Notes: a model not told the origin generated them from the sequence alone. A stretch of DNA of 64,000 bases from Photobacterium profundum SS9 (GCF_000196255.1 NC_006370.1:2307411-2371410); one strand, 5' to 3'; numbered from the stretch's first letter, positions 49,820-59,069 are shown. Made by a program: numbers and translations.

Positions 49820-50099
49820 TATACCCAAGCTACCTCAAGATGCAGGATTCAGAGTGATCTCAGCGTGTTTAATTCAAGGAAAATGTGTGTAGGAATGGCA
49901 TTCCGCTGGAGTAATACAATAAGTGCAACACATTTGACACAGAAGTAGATATGCTGAATCACTCCCGAAGGGCGAGTTTTGTTGGGCTCTATGCGGTGTT
50001 ACTTATTTTCAACGTAGAACGACTAGGTCTATAAATAAGTGCCTTACCTAGAGCCCAACAAATTCTCGCTGAAACGAGCATCTTGAAGTAACTTGGGTA
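49820..50099 (+). repeat. 265-bp dispersed repeat, copy 5 with altered hairpin tip
   Basis: A full copy. Its first internal hairpin has a different tip: CCGCTGGAGTAATACAATAA replaces CCCTTTCA, lengthening the copy by about 14 bases, while the stem GTGTGT/ACACAT is kept. It ends six bases before the IS3-family element. Confidence 0.93.
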
Positions 50100-50152
50100 C
50101 CCCCCTGTGTCAGACTACTTGTCGCTTCTAATTTTCATTAGAGGTATTAAAA

Positions 50153-50674
50153 ATGAGTGTAAAATTCACCGAAGCATTTAAGATACAAGCTGTTCAAAAA
50201 GCACTTAACCGATCTGCTGACAGTAACATTAAAGACGTTGCTGACTCATTTGGTGTTGGCTTTTCAACCTTAACCAAATGGATCCGACAAGCCAAAAATC
50301 ATGAATTTGAAATGGCTTCAGAAGCTGAGTTAAAAATGATGTCTAATGAGAAACGTCCACAAGATTGGACTCTAGAAGAACGACTTGAAATTATCATCCA
50401 GTGTGCTGCCTTGGATGAGAAAGCTATCAATGAATTGTGTCGTGAAAGCGGCATTTATCCTCATCATATTCAGCAATGGAAGACGGATTTTGTTAATGGC
50501 AAAAAATCATCTTCAGTAACACCAAGATCGGGTGAAGTGAAAGAGCTGAAAATAGAGAATAAAGCACTTAAAAAAGAGTTAAACCGCAAGGATAAAGCGC
50601 TGGCTGAAACGGCCGCATTGTTAGTTCTCCAAAAAAAAGTAAACGCCATCTGGGGAGCCGACGAGGACAGCTAA
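50153..50674 (+). CDS. IS3-family transposase OrfA
   Basis: 173 residues with two helix-turn-helix units (NIKDVADSFGVGFSTLTKWI and NELCRESGIYPHHIQQW) and a C-terminal leucine-zipper helix. GAGG precedes the ATG. An A8 run in CTCCAAAAAAAAGT (about 50628-50641) near the 3' end allows a -1 shift into the OrfB frame, the usual IS3 expression mode. OrfA is intact, but the element is dead because OrfB is broken. Confidence 0.9.
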   Translation: MSVKFTEAFKIQAVQKALNRSADSNIKDVADSFGVGFSTLTKWIRQAKNHEFEMASEAELKMMSNEKRPQDWTLEERLEIIIQCAALDEKAINELCRESGIYPHHIQQWKTDFVNGKKSSSVTPRSGEVKELKIENKALKKELNRKDKALAETAALLVLQKKVNAIWGADEDS

Positions 50675-50763
50675 TAACAAACAGCGAACGTGAAGAAATC
50701 CTTAGCTTGATCAACGAGGCTCAGGCAACAGGAGCTCGGCAGTCTCAAGCCTGTAAAATTATT
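50671..50763 (+). pseudogene. IS3 OrfB transposase, 5' fragment
   Basis: In the -1 frame relative to OrfA: LITNSEREEILSLINEAQAT, then GARQSQACKII, the normal OrfB N-terminus. It is cut at AAATTATT by the IS66-like element. The matching remainder resumes at 53543. Confidence 0.9.
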
Positions 50764-51327
50764 GTAACCGTTCACCAGCTCCCTATTGACACAAAAAAAT
50801 GTGATGGAGCGCACTTGATCCACATTTGGCTATTGAGTGATCCTCCCCACACGTCATGCTTACCAGTATGAAAAAGAAGTTAAATGACCTCCGGCAAAGC
50901 CGGAGGCTTACTAGATGACGCCCTCAAAGGGCTAAAGTAAGCGCCCAAGGCGCATCAAACTCCAAACTTCAACTGATCACGGTGGCAATCTTGCTCTTCT
51001 TGATTTCGGATGTACGCCCGTACCATTTCCTCATCAAGACCAACGGTTGAGACAAAATAACCTCTCGCCCAAAACGCCTCACCTGTGAAATTTCTCTGTT
51101 TTCCTTTGAAATTTCTGGCTATCGAGATAGCACTTTTCCCTTTCATGTAACCAACTACATGTGAAACTGACAACTTGGGTGGGATACTGAGGCACATATG
51201 TACATGATCTTTCATCAAATGCCCCTCTTCGATAACTATCCCTTGCCGTCGTGCTAACTCGTGAAAGACCTCACCAAGGTGCTTTCTAATCGCACCAAAT
51301 ATCACTTTCTGTCTTTTCTTGGGACTA

Positions 51328-51922
51328 AACAACCACCTACTAAAGTAGGTGGGTTAGTATTAAGGACTGAAAGTCCGGATACGGGTCAAAGACCCGTTTT
51401 CGTTAGCCTTCTGTCCTGAAGTTATCTTCAGCCTTGGGCTCAAAGTGATGATCAAGGTATTCCTTTATCATTTCTTCCGTTAGGTCACCAGATGTCACAC
51501 AAAAGTAGCCTCTAGCCCAAAAATGACGTCCCCAGTATTTCTTCTTTAAATCAGGATAACTCTCGAACAACTTAGCCGATGTACGGCCTTTAATCCTTCG
51601 CATTATTTCGCTAGGTGCCATATTGGGTGGTGCAGAAACTAACAAGTGAACATGATCTTTACTGATTACCCCCTTCAAAATATCAATCTCAAAAGCATGA
51701 CATGTTTGCCTGATTAGCTCTCGAGCTTTCAAGCCAACATCACCAGTCAAAACTTGATAACGATACTTCGTTACAAAAACGAAATGGTACTGAATTTTGA
51801 AGACTGTATGACTTCCATATCTATAATCCATAATCATGCTCCAACATCATCGATGACCGTAAAATATCATAGCTGAAGCTGACCGACTAAAGTCGGTGGT
51901 TTTAACCTTTTAGGTGACGAAT
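51328..51922 (-). mobile_element. IS200/IS605-type element 2 inside TnpA of element 1
   Basis: About 595 bases with a hairpin at each end: CCACCTACTAAAGTAGGTGG-like at about 51331-51350 and ACCGACTAAAGTCGGT at about 51881-51896. No target duplication is seen, as expected for single-strand IS200/IS605 transposition. It encodes one TnpA and no TnpB. Confidence 0.85.
51403..51831 (-). CDS. IS200/IS605-family TnpA (Y1 HUH transposase)
   Basis: 142 residues. HUH motif KDHVHLLVS, catalytic Tyr in EEMIKEYLDHHF, and the GRHFWARGYF block are intact, so this copy may be active. The ATG at 51831 is eight bases from a GGAG site; the ATG at 51837 is too close. It is not the same subfamily as the disrupted TnpA. 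Confidence 0.92.
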   Translation of the reverse strand: MDYRYGSHTVFKIQYHFVFVTKYRYQVLTGDVGLKARELIRQTCHAFEIDILKGVISKDHVHLLVSAPPNMAPSEIMRRIKGRTSAKLFESYPDLKKKYWGRHFWARGYFCVTSGDLTEEMIKEYLDHHFEPKAEDNFRTEG

Positions 51923-52090
51923 AAATACAATATGGTATTTACAATCCCATCGCGTATGAGACAAACTTTTATAATCTCGCATAGGTTATTCCTTCTTACT
52001 CTTGGTCGAGTTCAGAAAATACCTTTACCGCGGTAAAGGTAAAACCTATGCGAGTCTCCCCGGCATAGCCGGGGGTTTACCCATGATTAA

Positions 52091-53514
52091 TTATCATTTA
52101 AAGAAGAACCACCGACGGTAAATAGCCTCAATGAAGCTCAAGCTCTTATCCAGGAGCTATGGGAGAAATTGCGGCACTACGAAGACAAGCTCTCGACGAG
52201 TTCTAAAAACTCATCAAAGTCGCCATCATCTGATGGCCCAAAAGAGAGGGCTGAGCGAAAAAAGCTGAAAGCCCTCGTAGCGGCAGTAAGATTGGAGCTC
52301 AACAAGGTCACGAGGGCAAACGGCGAAAACTGAGCAAACTCAAAAAGACAGATACTGTTGTACCCTGTGTGCCCAGTTCACTGTGCCCTTGTTGTGGCGA
52401 TAGTCATATCGCGATTAATCAAAAACCATCCTATCGGCATCAAGTGCATGAAATCCCTGAGCCAATTGTAAATATTACTGAATATCAAGTCTTTCATGGC
52501 CGGTGTCAAAATTGCCAGACTTCCGTTAAGGGGAAGCGGCCTCAAAATACCCCACAGGGAATAATGGGCCCTAACCTCATGAGCTACATTGCCCTGCTGG
52601 CTGGACAGTTTCATCTCAGCGTTCGTAAAATACAAGAATTACTCAAGCTGCAGTTAGGCACCTCCTTTTCCACGGGCGCTATCTCTGAGGCTCAAGGAAA
52701 AGTATCATCGATGCTTACGCCTTTACATCAAGCCGTTCGAGACACCATTCAAAAAGCGCCAATGGTTCATATTGATGAGACTTCTCACATCAGAAATGGT
52801 GAAAGCAGCCTACGCTGGTGTTGGCTGATGTCGAGTGATGATTGGGTCTATGAACGTGTTTTGTTTTCACGCTCAACCCACTCGGCAAAAGTGATGCTGA
52901 ATGAAAAATTTGCTGGGGTTGTTATCTCCGATCAATGTGCCAGCTATAATTGGCTCAATCCTGAAAAACATCAATTTTGCTTAGGCCACCTAAAGCGAAA
53001 TCTCCAACAAATGGCCGATTACAGTGGGGGTGGGTTAACCGCTTTTATTGGCAAACGACTGACTCTGCTTATCAATATGATTTTTCGCACTCAACATCGT
53101 TATGAAGAAGAAAACATTTCAGCGGAGATATACTTTCGGAGAATGAAGCGATTGAGAAAGAGCTTAATGCGCTGGTTACACAAAGGCGCGGATGTCACAA
53201 CATCTAGATATAGCGGTCGATGTAAATTCATTCTTAAGCACGAAGTCAGTTTGTGGGTATTTCTGACGGCTCCCTTAACAATCCCATTAACCAACAATGA
53301 AGCCGAGCGCTGGTTACGTGGAAGCGTGATCATGCGAAAAATCAGTTTTGGTACAAGCTCCGATCGCGGTGATAAGTTTCGAGGCCGAATACACACTCTT
53401 GTTGAAACCTGCAAGAAACGAAGTATGTCACCATTTATCGCTCTTCAACAGATTGTCAATGCTGTCGTGAAAAAACAGCCATATCCTGACATCTTCAATC
53501 TTTGTTCAGGGTAG
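52091..53514 (+). CDS. IS66-type transposase TnpC, read through a -1 shift
   Basis: The first frame (LSFKEEPPTVNSLNEAQAL, then the coiled-coil and Ser-rich N-terminus) ends soon after 52264. A perfect slippery heptamer A AAA AAG lies at 52258-52264. A -1 shift there gives AESPRSGSKIGAQQGHEGKR and joins the main frame, which carries the zinc motif CPCCGD and acidic residues in HIDETSH, ISDQCASY and NNEAERW. No start codon is seen at the 5' end, and IS200 element 1 lies just upstream, so the N-terminus may be cut. Confidence 0.75.
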
Positions 53515-53542
53515 CAGTCAAGCTACTCTGGTGAACGCTTAC

Positions 53543-54513
53543 AAATTATTGGCCTGAATTCAAAAACCATACAGCGCTGGAAATGCAACGATAACACCCA
53601 TGACAAGCGGTTAAATGCTCAAAAGGCACCCAAAAACAAGCTAACAGACTTGGAGAGGCAACATATTATTAATGTTGCCAATGAAGCTACATATACAAAT
53701 TTACCTCCGAATCAGATAGTGCCGATACTGGCAGATAAAGGGATTTATCTGGGTTCTGAGTCAACCTTTTATAGGATTTTGAAAGCACATAAGCTGTTAA
53801 ATCATAGACAACGGAGCAAACCATGCCAGAAAGTAAAAAAACCAAAAGCATTGGTTGCAACGGGCCCAAACCAGATCTACACATGGGATATTACCTATTT
53901 GCCGACAACAGTGAAGGGATTATTTTTCTACCTTTATATGGTTATGGACGTTTTCAGTAGAAAAGTTGTTGGCTGGCAGGTACATGATAATGAGTCGAGT
54001 GCCTTAGCAGCAGATTTGATGACTGACATTTGTAAACGTGAGGACATTAAACGAGGCCAGGTGGTACTACATTCGGATAACGGTAGTCCGATGAAGGGAG
54101 CGACAATGTTAGCTACACTGCAAGAGTTAGGTATTATGCCATCGCTGAGCAGGCCGTCTGTAAGTAATGATAATCCGTATTCAGAGTCACTGTTTAGAAC
54201 GTTAAAATACCGTCCTGAGTACCCTGAAAAAGCCTTTTTGAATATAGCCTCATCACGTCGTTGGGTAGATGATTTTGTTTGTTGGTATAACAATGAACAC
54301 CGACATAGCGGGATTAAATTTGTTACGCCAGCACAGCGTCATACAGGGAGAGATATCGAAATTTTAGCGCAACGAACTCGGTTATATCATGCTGCGAAAG
54401 CACGACATCCAGAGCGATGGAGTGGCAATATTAAAAATTTAGAACCAGTCGGTTCTGTATACCTGAACCCTGAAAAAGGGAAAGCTAATAGCAAAGAGGT
54501 CGAGACGGCATAA
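53543..54513 (+). pseudogene. IS3 OrfB transposase, 3' fragment
   Basis: Continues the 5' fragment: IIGLNSKTIQRWK, then the integrase core with the DDE acids in WDITYLPT, LHSDNGSP and NPYSESLFRT. The reading frame is intact, but the gene is separated from its start by the IS66-like element. Confidence 0.9.
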
Positions 54514-54539
54514 TATTTAACTAACAGGCGACAAGTAGC

Positions 54540-55199
54540 TTGAAAATCGCCGATAGCTGCCAAACCCCTAATGATTTTGATTCTTATGTGCGGCAACCAG
54601 GCTTTTGCGAGCACACTAACTATAAAGGACGTAAGCCCGAGTGCAATGCTATTAACAGTGGAGAAAAAACGATATCACATTTAACGCTTCATGGTCTGTG
54701 GCCGAATAAAAGAAGCTGTGGCATTAACTATGGCTACTGCGATAGTCAGGCAACACTTAACCTATCATCTGCAACAATCAAAACAATCTCGCCGTGGATG
54801 CCTAACTTTTTTTATCAAAATAGCTTTGGTGAGTATCAATGGAAAAAGCATGGTGCATGTCAGAATTTAAACGATGATGACTATTTTTTAACAGCGATAG
54901 ACCTAGTAAAAAAAGTGAATGCGTCCCCTATTGGCCTTTATATAAAGCAAAACATTGGGAAAACAGTCTCTGTATCTGAGTTCAAAAATCAACTGACGCA
55001 AACACTTGGAACCAATGCGGTTAATCGCATACGCTTATCGTGCAGTAAAGGTCGTTATCTAACAGAAGTTCAATTAAACCTAGAACGAGATTTTAACCCT
55101 GATGATAATTTGGTAAGCCAGTTAGAAAAAGCACTGAAAAGCAGCCGTTTTCAAGGAAATTGTAAGAATATGATCCATATAGAAGAATCTGGTCGATAA
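54540..55199 (+). pseudogene. RNase T2 family protein, 5'-truncated
   Basis: 219 codons. The first catalytic motif HLTLHGLWP (His at 51) and the QPGFCE and KHGAC motifs identify RNase T2/RNase I. The signal peptide is missing: the IS3-family element ends at its first codons and the frame continues into the element. Two more faults are visible: the LALSW residues normally before QPGFC are gone, and the catalytic Glu of the (H/Y)EWxKHG motif is Gln (YQWKKHG). It is probably not secreted or active. Confidence 0.85.
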
Positions 55200-55342
55200 C
55201 TGACCTCTAAAGCAAAAATGACAATCTGTCATTTAGCGTTAGGCATCAAAAATCAACTATGAATCTCATTTCTAATTTTGCATTAGAGACAAGCCAAAAA
55301 TACTCGTAGTAACATTAAACAGATTTTCTCAAGGAGACAAAA

Positions 55343-55525
55343 ATGGAAATATACCCTACATGTAACAAATGCGGGCAATCTGATGAATATTTGGTTAGCC
55401 ATGAAAACAAATACATTTGTATATGTGGACATGAGATCAAAATTACAGAATCAACCCTAGAGAGTAATGATGTACACCAAGATTTAATGAGTTATCTAAA
55501 AGAAGATTCTTATCAGATTCACTAA
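55343..55525 (+). CDS. Small zinc-ribbon protein, 60 residues
   Basis: Two Cys pairs (CNKC at about 8-11 and CICGH at about 32-36) suggest a zinc ribbon; the C-terminal third is acidic. The ribosome site is strong (AAGGAG, seven bases upstream), which supports a real gene. Function unknown. Confidence 0.7.
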   Translation: MEIYPTCNKCGQSDEYLVSHENKYICICGHEIKITESTLESNDVHQDLMSYLKEDSYQIH

Positions 55526-55626
55526 GAGCAACAACAGCGCCAAATCCCTAGAGGTTTAACACTTCTCTGCATAATATAAAAATTAAGACTAGGCACTGGC
55601 ATTCACAGTTGGCTGAAGATAATCCT

Positions 55627-55651
55627 AAAACTCCCTTTGGGGGGAGTTTTA
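55627..55651. terminator. Terminator-like hairpin
   Basis: AAAACTCCC pairs with GGGAGTTTT over a 6-base loop, with A/T-rich flanks on both sides; about 100 bases after the zinc-ribbon gene. Confidence 0.6.
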
Positions 55652-56045
55652 ACTTCCCCATAATCAAACTTCGTCTGATCTTGCTATAGATTAAACCTAT
55701 TGAACGGCACATTTTAGTGCCTAATATTGGTATCAACTTATTCAGTCTGAAAGAACATTGTATTGATTCACTCTTTATTCAGATATCTTGATAAAATACC
55801 CACAATTAAATAGTACCATTAAGCTTTTGTTACAAATATGAAATCAAACATAACCAATAATACAGCTTTATTAACCGCAAAAAACGTTAACAGCAGGTTA
55901 AATATCTGCTTATCTGCAATTGTACGGTGTTCTTTAGCGATCGCCATAAAAGAGCTCACGAATTATTTAAGTCACTGTTATATAACAACAAATTAAACGG
56001 GGCATAATACGCTATGCCTGCGCCCCACAGAAATCATTCATAAAA

Positions 56046-56061
56046 CGTGATCTGCATCACA
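56046..56061 (+). promoter_or_regulatory. CRP-like site upstream of the AGCS gene
   Basis: CGTGATCTGCATCACA matches TGTGA-N6-TCACA at 9 of 10 positions, about 220 bases before the start codon. Confidence 0.55.
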
Positions 56062-56280
56062 CTGACAATTTGAGATTTCATGCTAAATTTCAGCGCCTTA
56101 TCAGGGCAGTGCTATCGATTCAATGTTTCACAATTGTAAATGCAACTGGTTTCAAGACCATGCAATAGTGGAAAATAAAAAATATAAATTAAGAATCGTA
56201 TTCATGAACAATAACTGAAATGGATGTTTCAGTTCGCTCATCAACGTCCGTTGAATGAGACTTAGTTACAGGATAATTTT

Positions 56281-57750
56281 ATGAGTGTTTTAACATCAAT
56301 GAATGACGGTCTAATGACTGTTATCAACGCGGTTAACGGTGTTCTATGGGGCCAAGTGCTTATCTACATGCTTGTTGGCGTAGGTGTGTACTTCACTGTG
56401 CGTTTAGGCTTCATCCAAATTCGTCAATTCAAACACGCTGTGGGCGTGCTTAAAAGAGGTAAGAATTCCGAAACAGGTATTAGTTCTTATCAAGTATTTT
56501 GTACATCAATGGCTGCTCGTGTCGGTACTGGTAACATGGCAGGTGTTGCTGTAGCACTGACAGTAGGTGGACCTGGCGCAATATTCTGGATGTGGGTTAT
56601 CGCCCTATTCGGAATGGCAACCGCTTTTGTTGAATCAACCCTTGCCCAAGTATACAAAGTAAAAGACGTCGATGGTCAATACCGTGGCGGCCCTGCTTAC
56701 TACATGGAGAAAGGTTTAGGTCAACGCTGGATGGGCTCACTGTTCTCAGTATTCTTGATCATTGCGTTCGGTTTAGTCTTCAACGCCGTTCAAGCAAACA
56801 CGATTACAGATGCGCTAAATCATTCTTTTGGTTTTGATGAAACAACAATGGGCATCATTATTGTTATTGCCTCTGCTTTCTTCATCATGGGTGGCTTAAC
56901 TAAAATTGCAAGAGCTTCTGCTCGAATCGTTCCAGTAATGGCAGTGGGTTACTTAGCCGTTGCTGCACTTGTTGTTATAATGAACATCTCTGAGCTACCA
57001 GCAGCATTAACATTAATAGTTAAGAGTGCATTTGGTTGGCAGGAAGCTGCCGCAGGTGGTGTTGCATATACGATTGCCCAAGCAATGCAGAGTGGTATCG
57101 CTCGCGGTCTATTCTCTAACGAAGCCGGTATGGGTTCTGCTGCAAACATCGCAGCAAGTGCAACACCAAACCCTAACCACCCTGCATCACAGGGTTTCGT
57201 TCAGATGCTAGGTGTATTTGCCGATACTATCGTTATCTGTACAGCTTCTGCTGCAATGATTATGCTTTCAGGCGTAATGGATCAGCCAGATGCAGCATCT
57301 GGTATTGGTCTACTACAGCAAGCACTAACGAGTGAACTAGGTGGCTGGACAACTTACTTCATGGCAGCAGCAATCATTCTTTTCTGCTTCTCATCTATTA
57401 TTGCGAACTACAGCTACGCAGAAACAAACATCATGTTCTTGAACGGTAACACGAAGAAAGGTCTATTTATCTTCCGTTTAACTGTTCTTGGTATGGTTAT
57501 GTTTGGCTCTGTCGCTTCCCTACCTGTGGTATGGAGCCTAGCTGATGCATCGATGGGAATGATGGCACTGATTAATATAGTGGCATTGCTTCTACTCTCT
57601 AAGTTGGCATTCAAAGTTATCAAAGACTACGAAACACAGCTTAAAGCAGGGAAAATACCAGAATTTGATCGCTCTAAGTTCCCTGAACTAGAAGAGTTAG
57701 ACGGTGCATGGCATCCTGAAACGATGAAAGAAGCACGTGCGAAGTCATAG
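56281..57750 (+). CDS. AGCS-family sodium:alanine/glycine symporter
   Basis: 489 residues with about eleven membrane segments. Family blocks are GQVLIYMLVGVGVYFTVRLG, SMAARVGTGNMAGVAVAL, GGPGAIFWMWVIALFGMATA, and GLFSNEAGMGSAANIAASA. It takes up alanine or glycine with Na+. AGGAT precedes the ATG. It stands alone with its own terminator. Confidence 0.95.
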   Translation: MSVLTSMNDGLMTVINAVNGVLWGQVLIYMLVGVGVYFTVRLGFIQIRQFKHAVGVLKRGKNSETGISSYQVFCTSMAARVGTGNMAGVAVALTVGGPGAIFWMWVIALFGMATAFVESTLAQVYKVKDVDGQYRGGPAYYMEKGLGQRWMGSLFSVFLIIAFGLVFNAVQANTITDALNHSFGFDETTMGIIIVIASAFFIMGGLTKIARASARIVPVMAVGYLAVAALVVIMNISELPAALTLIVKSAFGWQEAAAGGVAYTIAQAMQSGIARGLFSNEAGMGSAANIAASATPNPNHPASQGFVQMLGVFADTIVICTASAAMIMLSGVMDQPDAASGIGLLQQALTSELGGWTTYFMAAAIILFCFSSIIANYSYAETNIMFLNGNTKKGLFIFRLTVLGMVMFGSVASLPVVWSLADASMGMMALINIVALLLLSKLAFKVIKDYETQLKAGKIPEFDRSKFPELEELDGAWHPETMKEARAKS

Positions 57751-57783
57751 TTAAATCATTAACGACTAACTTCCACGAGTAAC

Positions 57784-57815
57784 AAAAAGCCAGTGCATTG
57801 CACTGGCTTTTTTTG
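57784..57815 (+). terminator. Rho-independent terminator of the AGCS gene
   Basis: AAAAGCCAGTGCA pairs with TGCACTGGCTTTT, followed by a T run. Confidence 0.9.
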
Positions 57816-58019
57816 TTCTCGATGTCCAAACGACCTTAAGATTAAAAATACACTTAGCGAGTCGTTCAGATATATATTTAAGGAATAGATCATAATATTC
57901 AGTAATGATTCAGCCCATATTGATATTATGAGCAGACAAAAAACACGTATATTTACTGTCTCTAACCTGAAATATTTACGTTGCTCTAATTTAAATTCAT
58001 TACTGAAGGTATGATTATT

Positions 58020-58382
58020 ATGTATAAGAAATCACTTATTGTTCTATTTGTACTTACATCAAGTATCGCTAGTGCATCAGTCAATTTTGATGACGCAATG
58101 AATAACAATTCCATGCAGATAGAATCTAAAGATAATAGCAGCGCTTTATTTTTCAATGAGACTAAAGGTATTTTTGGATTAATAGAAACCAACAAAGAAT
58201 GCAGCCCTTCATCTCAAAAAATATCACTCAATCATGATGGTGATCTTTATCATGCAAATCAATACTGTACTAACGGTTCACGCATAACATACTCCCATTT
58301 AGCTGCAGCGAATGTTTTGCTAGAACAAATAAATAAGAACCGTACAGTTACGGTCAATGGTATTGAATTTAATCATATATAA
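58020..58382 (+). CDS. Small secreted hypothetical protein
   Basis: 120 residues with a signal peptide (SLIVLFVLTSSIASA) and a mature part with two cysteines (KECSPS, QYCTNG) that could form a disulfide. I recognise no family. AAGG ten bases before the ATG at 58020 is better placed than for the ATG at 58011. Confidence 0.65.
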   Translation: MYKKSLIVLFVLTSSIASASVNFDDAMNNNSMQIESKDNSSALFFNETKGIFGLIETNKECSPSSQKISLNHDGDLYHANQYCTNGSRITYSHLAAANVLLEQINKNRTVTVNGIEFNHI

Positions 58383-58435
58383 ATATCACCAATTATAATG
58401 GATGACGCTTATCCAATCGCAAATAACACTATACT

Positions 58436-58462
58436 CAAAAAGGCCTCTACCAAGACCTTTTA
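58436..58462. terminator. Possible bidirectional terminator
   Basis: AAAAAGG and CCTTTT arms flank a short loop between convergent genes; the stem is short. Confidence 0.4.
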
Positions 58463-58507
58463 TAAAAAATAAATATTAAGCACCGTATATATCATTCGAA
58501 AGAAACG

Positions 58508-58789
58508 CTAACGATAACCATGCCCATGTTTCCAACTCGTGCTCATTTGATTTGTAACACACTCAGGAAGGGGTCGGTGCGCCTTCGCGGCTGGCGCCAT
58601 AATTTTGCGATAGCCAGAAGCGACTAATCGTAAGTCGAATGCTTTATCAATGGGCATTCCAGCTCGAGCTAAATCCCAACGAAATACACGGAGTGCCATA
58701 TATTCGTGTTGCTCTATCTCGCCACCATAAGGATATTTTAATACCTTGGCATAAGCTTGCTTTGCCAGTTCGAAGTTAACTTTAATCAT
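58508..58789 (-). CDS. Hypothetical protein, 93 residues
   Basis: A basic helical protein with no membrane segment. YGGEIEQHEYMALRVFRWDL and ARAGMPIDKAFDLRL are its most structured-looking parts. A GGGGGG ribosome site supports the start. I do not recognise the family. Confidence 0.6.
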   Translation of the reverse strand: MIKVNFELAKQAYAKVLKYPYGGEIEQHEYMALRVFRWDLARAGMPIDKAFDLRLVASGYRKIMAPAAKAHRPLPECVTNQMSTSWKHGHGYR

Positions 58790-59069
58790 AAGTGCCCCCC
58801 AAGCATACTGGTTATAACCACAGTAGTACGTTACAGGGTAGCGTGCAAGTTTATTTGTACTCTAGACATTGATATACATCATAAATGTTGCCTAAATGTG
58901 AATGCACTTCGTAAGTAAACAATGGTTTGGTTAATCTTTGCTCATCACAGAATAGAAACGATAATTCTTTTAAAAAACACCTAAAAATAATGAGAAAATT
59001 TGACACTATCAATACGACACAAACTTAGGCTCTGGTATTATTTGGTCACAAAAATAATTAATAGAGAAA

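Larger units (their letters stand above)
50955..51982 (-). pseudogene. IS200 TnpA, interrupted
   Basis: The N-terminal 20 codons (51923-51982) read MRDYKSLSHTRWDCKYHIVF, and the rest resumes at about 51326 with SPKKRQKVIFG down to 50955. The HUH motif is DHVHM and the catalytic Tyr is in EEMVRAYIRNQ. The joined sequence is a normal IS200 transposase (~143 residues). Element 2 (about 51328-51922) sits inside it, so it is broken. Confidence 0.85.
50880..52085 (-). mobile_element. IS200-type element 1, split by element 2
   Basis: Bounded approximately by hairpins CCTCCGGCAAAGCCGGAGG (about 50888-50906) and CCCCGGCATAGCCGGGG (about 52059-52075). A 20-base perfect palindrome, 52021-52040, lies upstream of its transposase gene, like the RBS-occluding or terminator stem-loops of IS200. 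Exact ends are uncertain. Confidence 0.75.
50764..53542 (+). mobile_element. IS66-like element (ISBst12-type layout)
   Basis: Begins GTAACCGTTCACCAG and ends with the complement of GTAAGCGTTCACCAG. AAATTATT is duplicated on both sides (50756-50763 and 53543-53550). GTAA ends and an 8-base duplication are the IS66 hallmarks. Only a tnpC-type gene is seen, no tnpA/tnpB. Two IS200-type elements lie inside its left half. Confidence 0.9.
50106..54543 (+). mobile_element. IS3-family element carrying nested insertions
   Basis: Ends are marked by CTACTTGTCGC at 50115-50125 and its complement GCGACAAGTAG at 54528-54538; the outer few bases are uncertain. It encodes an OrfA and an OrfB transposase, with OrfB split by an IS66-like element. 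The right end abuts the truncated RNase T2 gene. Confidence 0.85.
55526..56280. promoter_or_regulatory. Long upstream region of the AGCS symporter gene
   Basis: 755 bases. It holds a terminator-like hairpin at 55627-55650, a CRP-like site at 56046-56061, and two leader hairpins close to the gene: AACTGAAA/TTTCAGTT at 56213-56234 and TCAAC/GTTGA at about 56242-56255. It lacks glycine riboswitch sequence landmarks. No gene is seen. Confidence 0.45.

Noticed and set aside
49790..49822. Signal-peptide-like SSFALTANCH reading left of repeat copy 5, as a possible 5' end of the broken RNase T2 gene
   Set aside because: The upstream residues are not hydrophobic and no start codon or ribosome site fits, so the link cannot be supported.
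55548..55736. Minus-strand reading of 62 codons in the AGCS upstream region
   Set aside because: It spans a terminator-like hairpin, with no ribosome site and no recognisable features.
56000..56280. Glycine riboswitch upstream of the alanine/glycine symporter gene
   Set aside because: Related symporter genes in Vibrionaceae can carry one, but the characteristic GGAGAG and CCGAAGG-like blocks are absent here.
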